A stretch of 13,960 nt of DNA, taken from assembly GCA_027056465.1 (NCBI GenBank), contig JALUKS010000046.1, positions 1 through 13,960 of the forward strand, written 5' to 3'. A model generated the notes under the pieces. That model was not told the DNA's origin. It was given only the letters and a program-made list of their open reading frames with translations, and did not search any database. The translations under genes and the position numbers were made by a program. This DNA is from Sulfurimonas sp. Lineage in GTDB: Bacteria > Campylobacterota > Campylobacteria > Campylobacterales > Sulfurimonadaceae. This document shows positions 12,923-13,960 of the stretch, one piece after another. Each line of letters starts with the position of its first letter. The first letter of the stretch is position 1.

Positions 12923-13960
12923 TTAGTGATTACCACCCTCTAAATCAAACATTTTTTGACCGAAATAGTAGAGCATAAAGAAGATACCAATTGCACCAAA
13001 TCCAATTGCAAATTCTGCAGCACTAGGGAAGTATTCTATCCATTCTGGAGGAAGTTGATACTCTGTGATTTTCATCATTTGAAGAGGTTTCATTTGTGTG
13101 TCATGAACTAAATCATATCTCATAAAGAAGATACCAATCATCCCAATAAAAGAAGTAAATACATACAAATTAATTGCTTTCCATTTAGTTACTAACATAA
13201 TGACAAATGGAATAACCATACCACAAAGAACTTCACCATAGAGAAATTCACCACTATGTAAAATATGTTCAGCTACATCTGCACGCCCTGGCATACCACC
13301 ATAGATACCTGTTAAAAGTTTCCATGTTTCAAAGAACATCAAAATAGCTAAAAGAAGTGCTTGAATTTTAGCAAGACCTAAAAGCCCTTTTTGAATATCT
13401 TCTGGAATTTTCATTTTATATCTAAATCCATACATTAAATATGTTAGGTAGATACCTGTAATAAATGCAGTTAAGATGAAATATGTTGGATAAAAAACAC
13501 CATTTGCAATAGTTCTAGAATTTAAAAATCCAAAAACACTACCAAGATTTGAGTGAGCTGCAAGACCTACTAGAAGACCTGTTAGACCAAAAATTCTTGC
13601 ACTTTTCATATCATTACGCATTAAAAAGATAAACTCAATAATCATAAATGTAAGATAGACTCCATAGAGTGTACCCATCCACCAGATAGCTGATGTAAGA
13701 CCTGGACTCAGAACATTGTAGATTAGCATAGTGACTGGGTGTCCAATCTCAAATGCAATAACAGCAAATCCAGCTAATATAGTTACGATAGAACCTAGAA
13801 TAGCTCTTTTACTCATCGCGATATAATCTTTAAAACCAAAGACATCACCTAAAGAACCGACGATACAAAGACCTGTAGAGCTTACAACAAAGAAGATATA
13901 CATTGCAATAAGTAATCCCCATGGATGTTGTCTTGTGACATTGTATGCATGGTGTGAATG
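12923..13960 (-). CDS. psrC: PsrC/NrfD-type membrane quinone-interacting subunit (5' end outside window)
   Basis: This is an integral membrane protein of the NrfD/PsrC family, the anchor and quinone site of the reductase. The frame stays open to the window edge, giving 345 visible residues. The ATG at 13903 is not the true start, because the family-typical RQHPWGLLIAMYIFF stretch is encoded upstream of and across it. About nine transmembrane segments are visible, beginning with WGLLIAMYIFFVVSSTGLC and ending with FAIGFGAIGIFFMLYYFG. The MRYDLVHDTQMKPL loop near the last helix resembles the conserved R-x-N/D-x-V-x-x-x-Q region of NrfD proteins. The C-terminus is short and ends in EGGNH. It lies upstream of psrA in the same orientation with 57 bp between, so it leads this group of genes. 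In Wolinella psrC follows psrA and psrB; here it comes first. Confidence 0.87.
   Translation of the reverse strand, partial: HSHHAYNVTRQHPWGLLIAMYIFFVVSSTGLCIVGSLGDVFGFKDYIAMSKRAILGSIVTILAGFAVIAFEIGHPVTMLIYNVLSPGLTSAIWWMGTLYGVYLTFMIIEFIFLMRNDMKSARIFGLTGLLVGLAAHSNLGSVFGFLNSRTIANGVFYPTYFILTAFITGIYLTYLMYGFRYKMKIPEDIQKGLLGLAKIQALLLAILMFFETWKLLTGIYGGMPGRADVAEHILHSGEFLYGEVLCGMVIPFVIMLVTKWKAINLYVFTSFIGMIGIFFMRYDLVHDTQMKPLQMMKITEYQLPPEWIEYFPSAAEFAIGFGAIGIFFMLYYFGQKMFDLEGGNH

Noticed and set aside
1..13960. CRISPR arrays, tRNA or rRNA genes, full IS elements
   Set aside because: I saw no regularly spaced repeats, cloverleaf-like segments, conserved rRNA stretches or transposase frames on either strand.

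Overview
The window is AT-rich, roughly 35-38 % GC by eye. It reads like a Campylobacterota (epsilonproteobacterial) chromosome, probably close to Sulfurimonas, Sulfurovum or Sulfuricurvum. Three things support this: a polysulfide/thiosulfate-reductase-type molybdoenzyme, a small periplasmic 'cytochrome c-like' protein ending in NVPSC of a kind I recall from that phylum, and strong extended -10 promoters with poor -35 boxes. The taxonomy is inferred from protein character, not from a search. No rRNA, tRNA, CRISPR array or complete insertion sequence is visible.

Layout. (1) Bases 1-121 are non-coding and hold a small REP-like hairpin. They abut a decayed type I restriction gene (hsdR) that keeps only the part from the DEAH box onward. 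(2) hsdR converges on, and overlaps by 4 bp, a minus-strand DUF2062 membrane protein. (3) A plus-strand RNA-metabolism cluster follows: a DEAD-box helicase (rhlE-like), truC overlapping it by one base (TAATG), and an orphan PemK/MazF-type toxin. (4) Two hairpins separate this from pepN (aminopeptidase N), which has a clear intrinsic terminator. (5) A small secreted protein (minus) and mrp/apbC (plus) diverge from an AT-rich promoter region. (6) From 9330 to the right edge everything is on the minus strand. In transcription order it is psrC/nrfD (5' end outside the window), psrA/phsA-type catalytic subunit, a Phd/YefM antitoxin, a RelE/ParE toxin, and a psrB-type iron-sulfur subunit.

How the genes work together. 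PsrC should anchor the complex in the membrane and exchange electrons with quinone. PsrB should carry electrons through Fe-S clusters, and the Tat-exported PsrA should act on a sulfur compound in the periplasm. The natural substrate (polysulfide, thiosulfate, tetrathionate or another) cannot be read from sequence. Mrp, next door and convergent with psrB, is an Fe-S carrier ATPase.

The most striking feature is a complete two-gene toxin-antitoxin module lodged between psrA and psrB in the same orientation. It carries a textbook sigma70 promoter (TTGACA, 17 bp, TAAAAT) whose spacer is a 20-bp palindrome. The toxin stop codon lies 3 bp before the psrB start, so psrB transcription and translation may be tied to the module. 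psrA has an extended -10 placed so that its transcript would begin at or next to the AUG, behind a 13-bp hairpin that follows psrC. The reductase genes may therefore be expressed as three differently controlled pieces. The PsrB-like subunit also lacks one of its 16 cluster cysteines (Thr100), at the position where NarH naturally has Trp and binds a [3Fe-4S] cluster.
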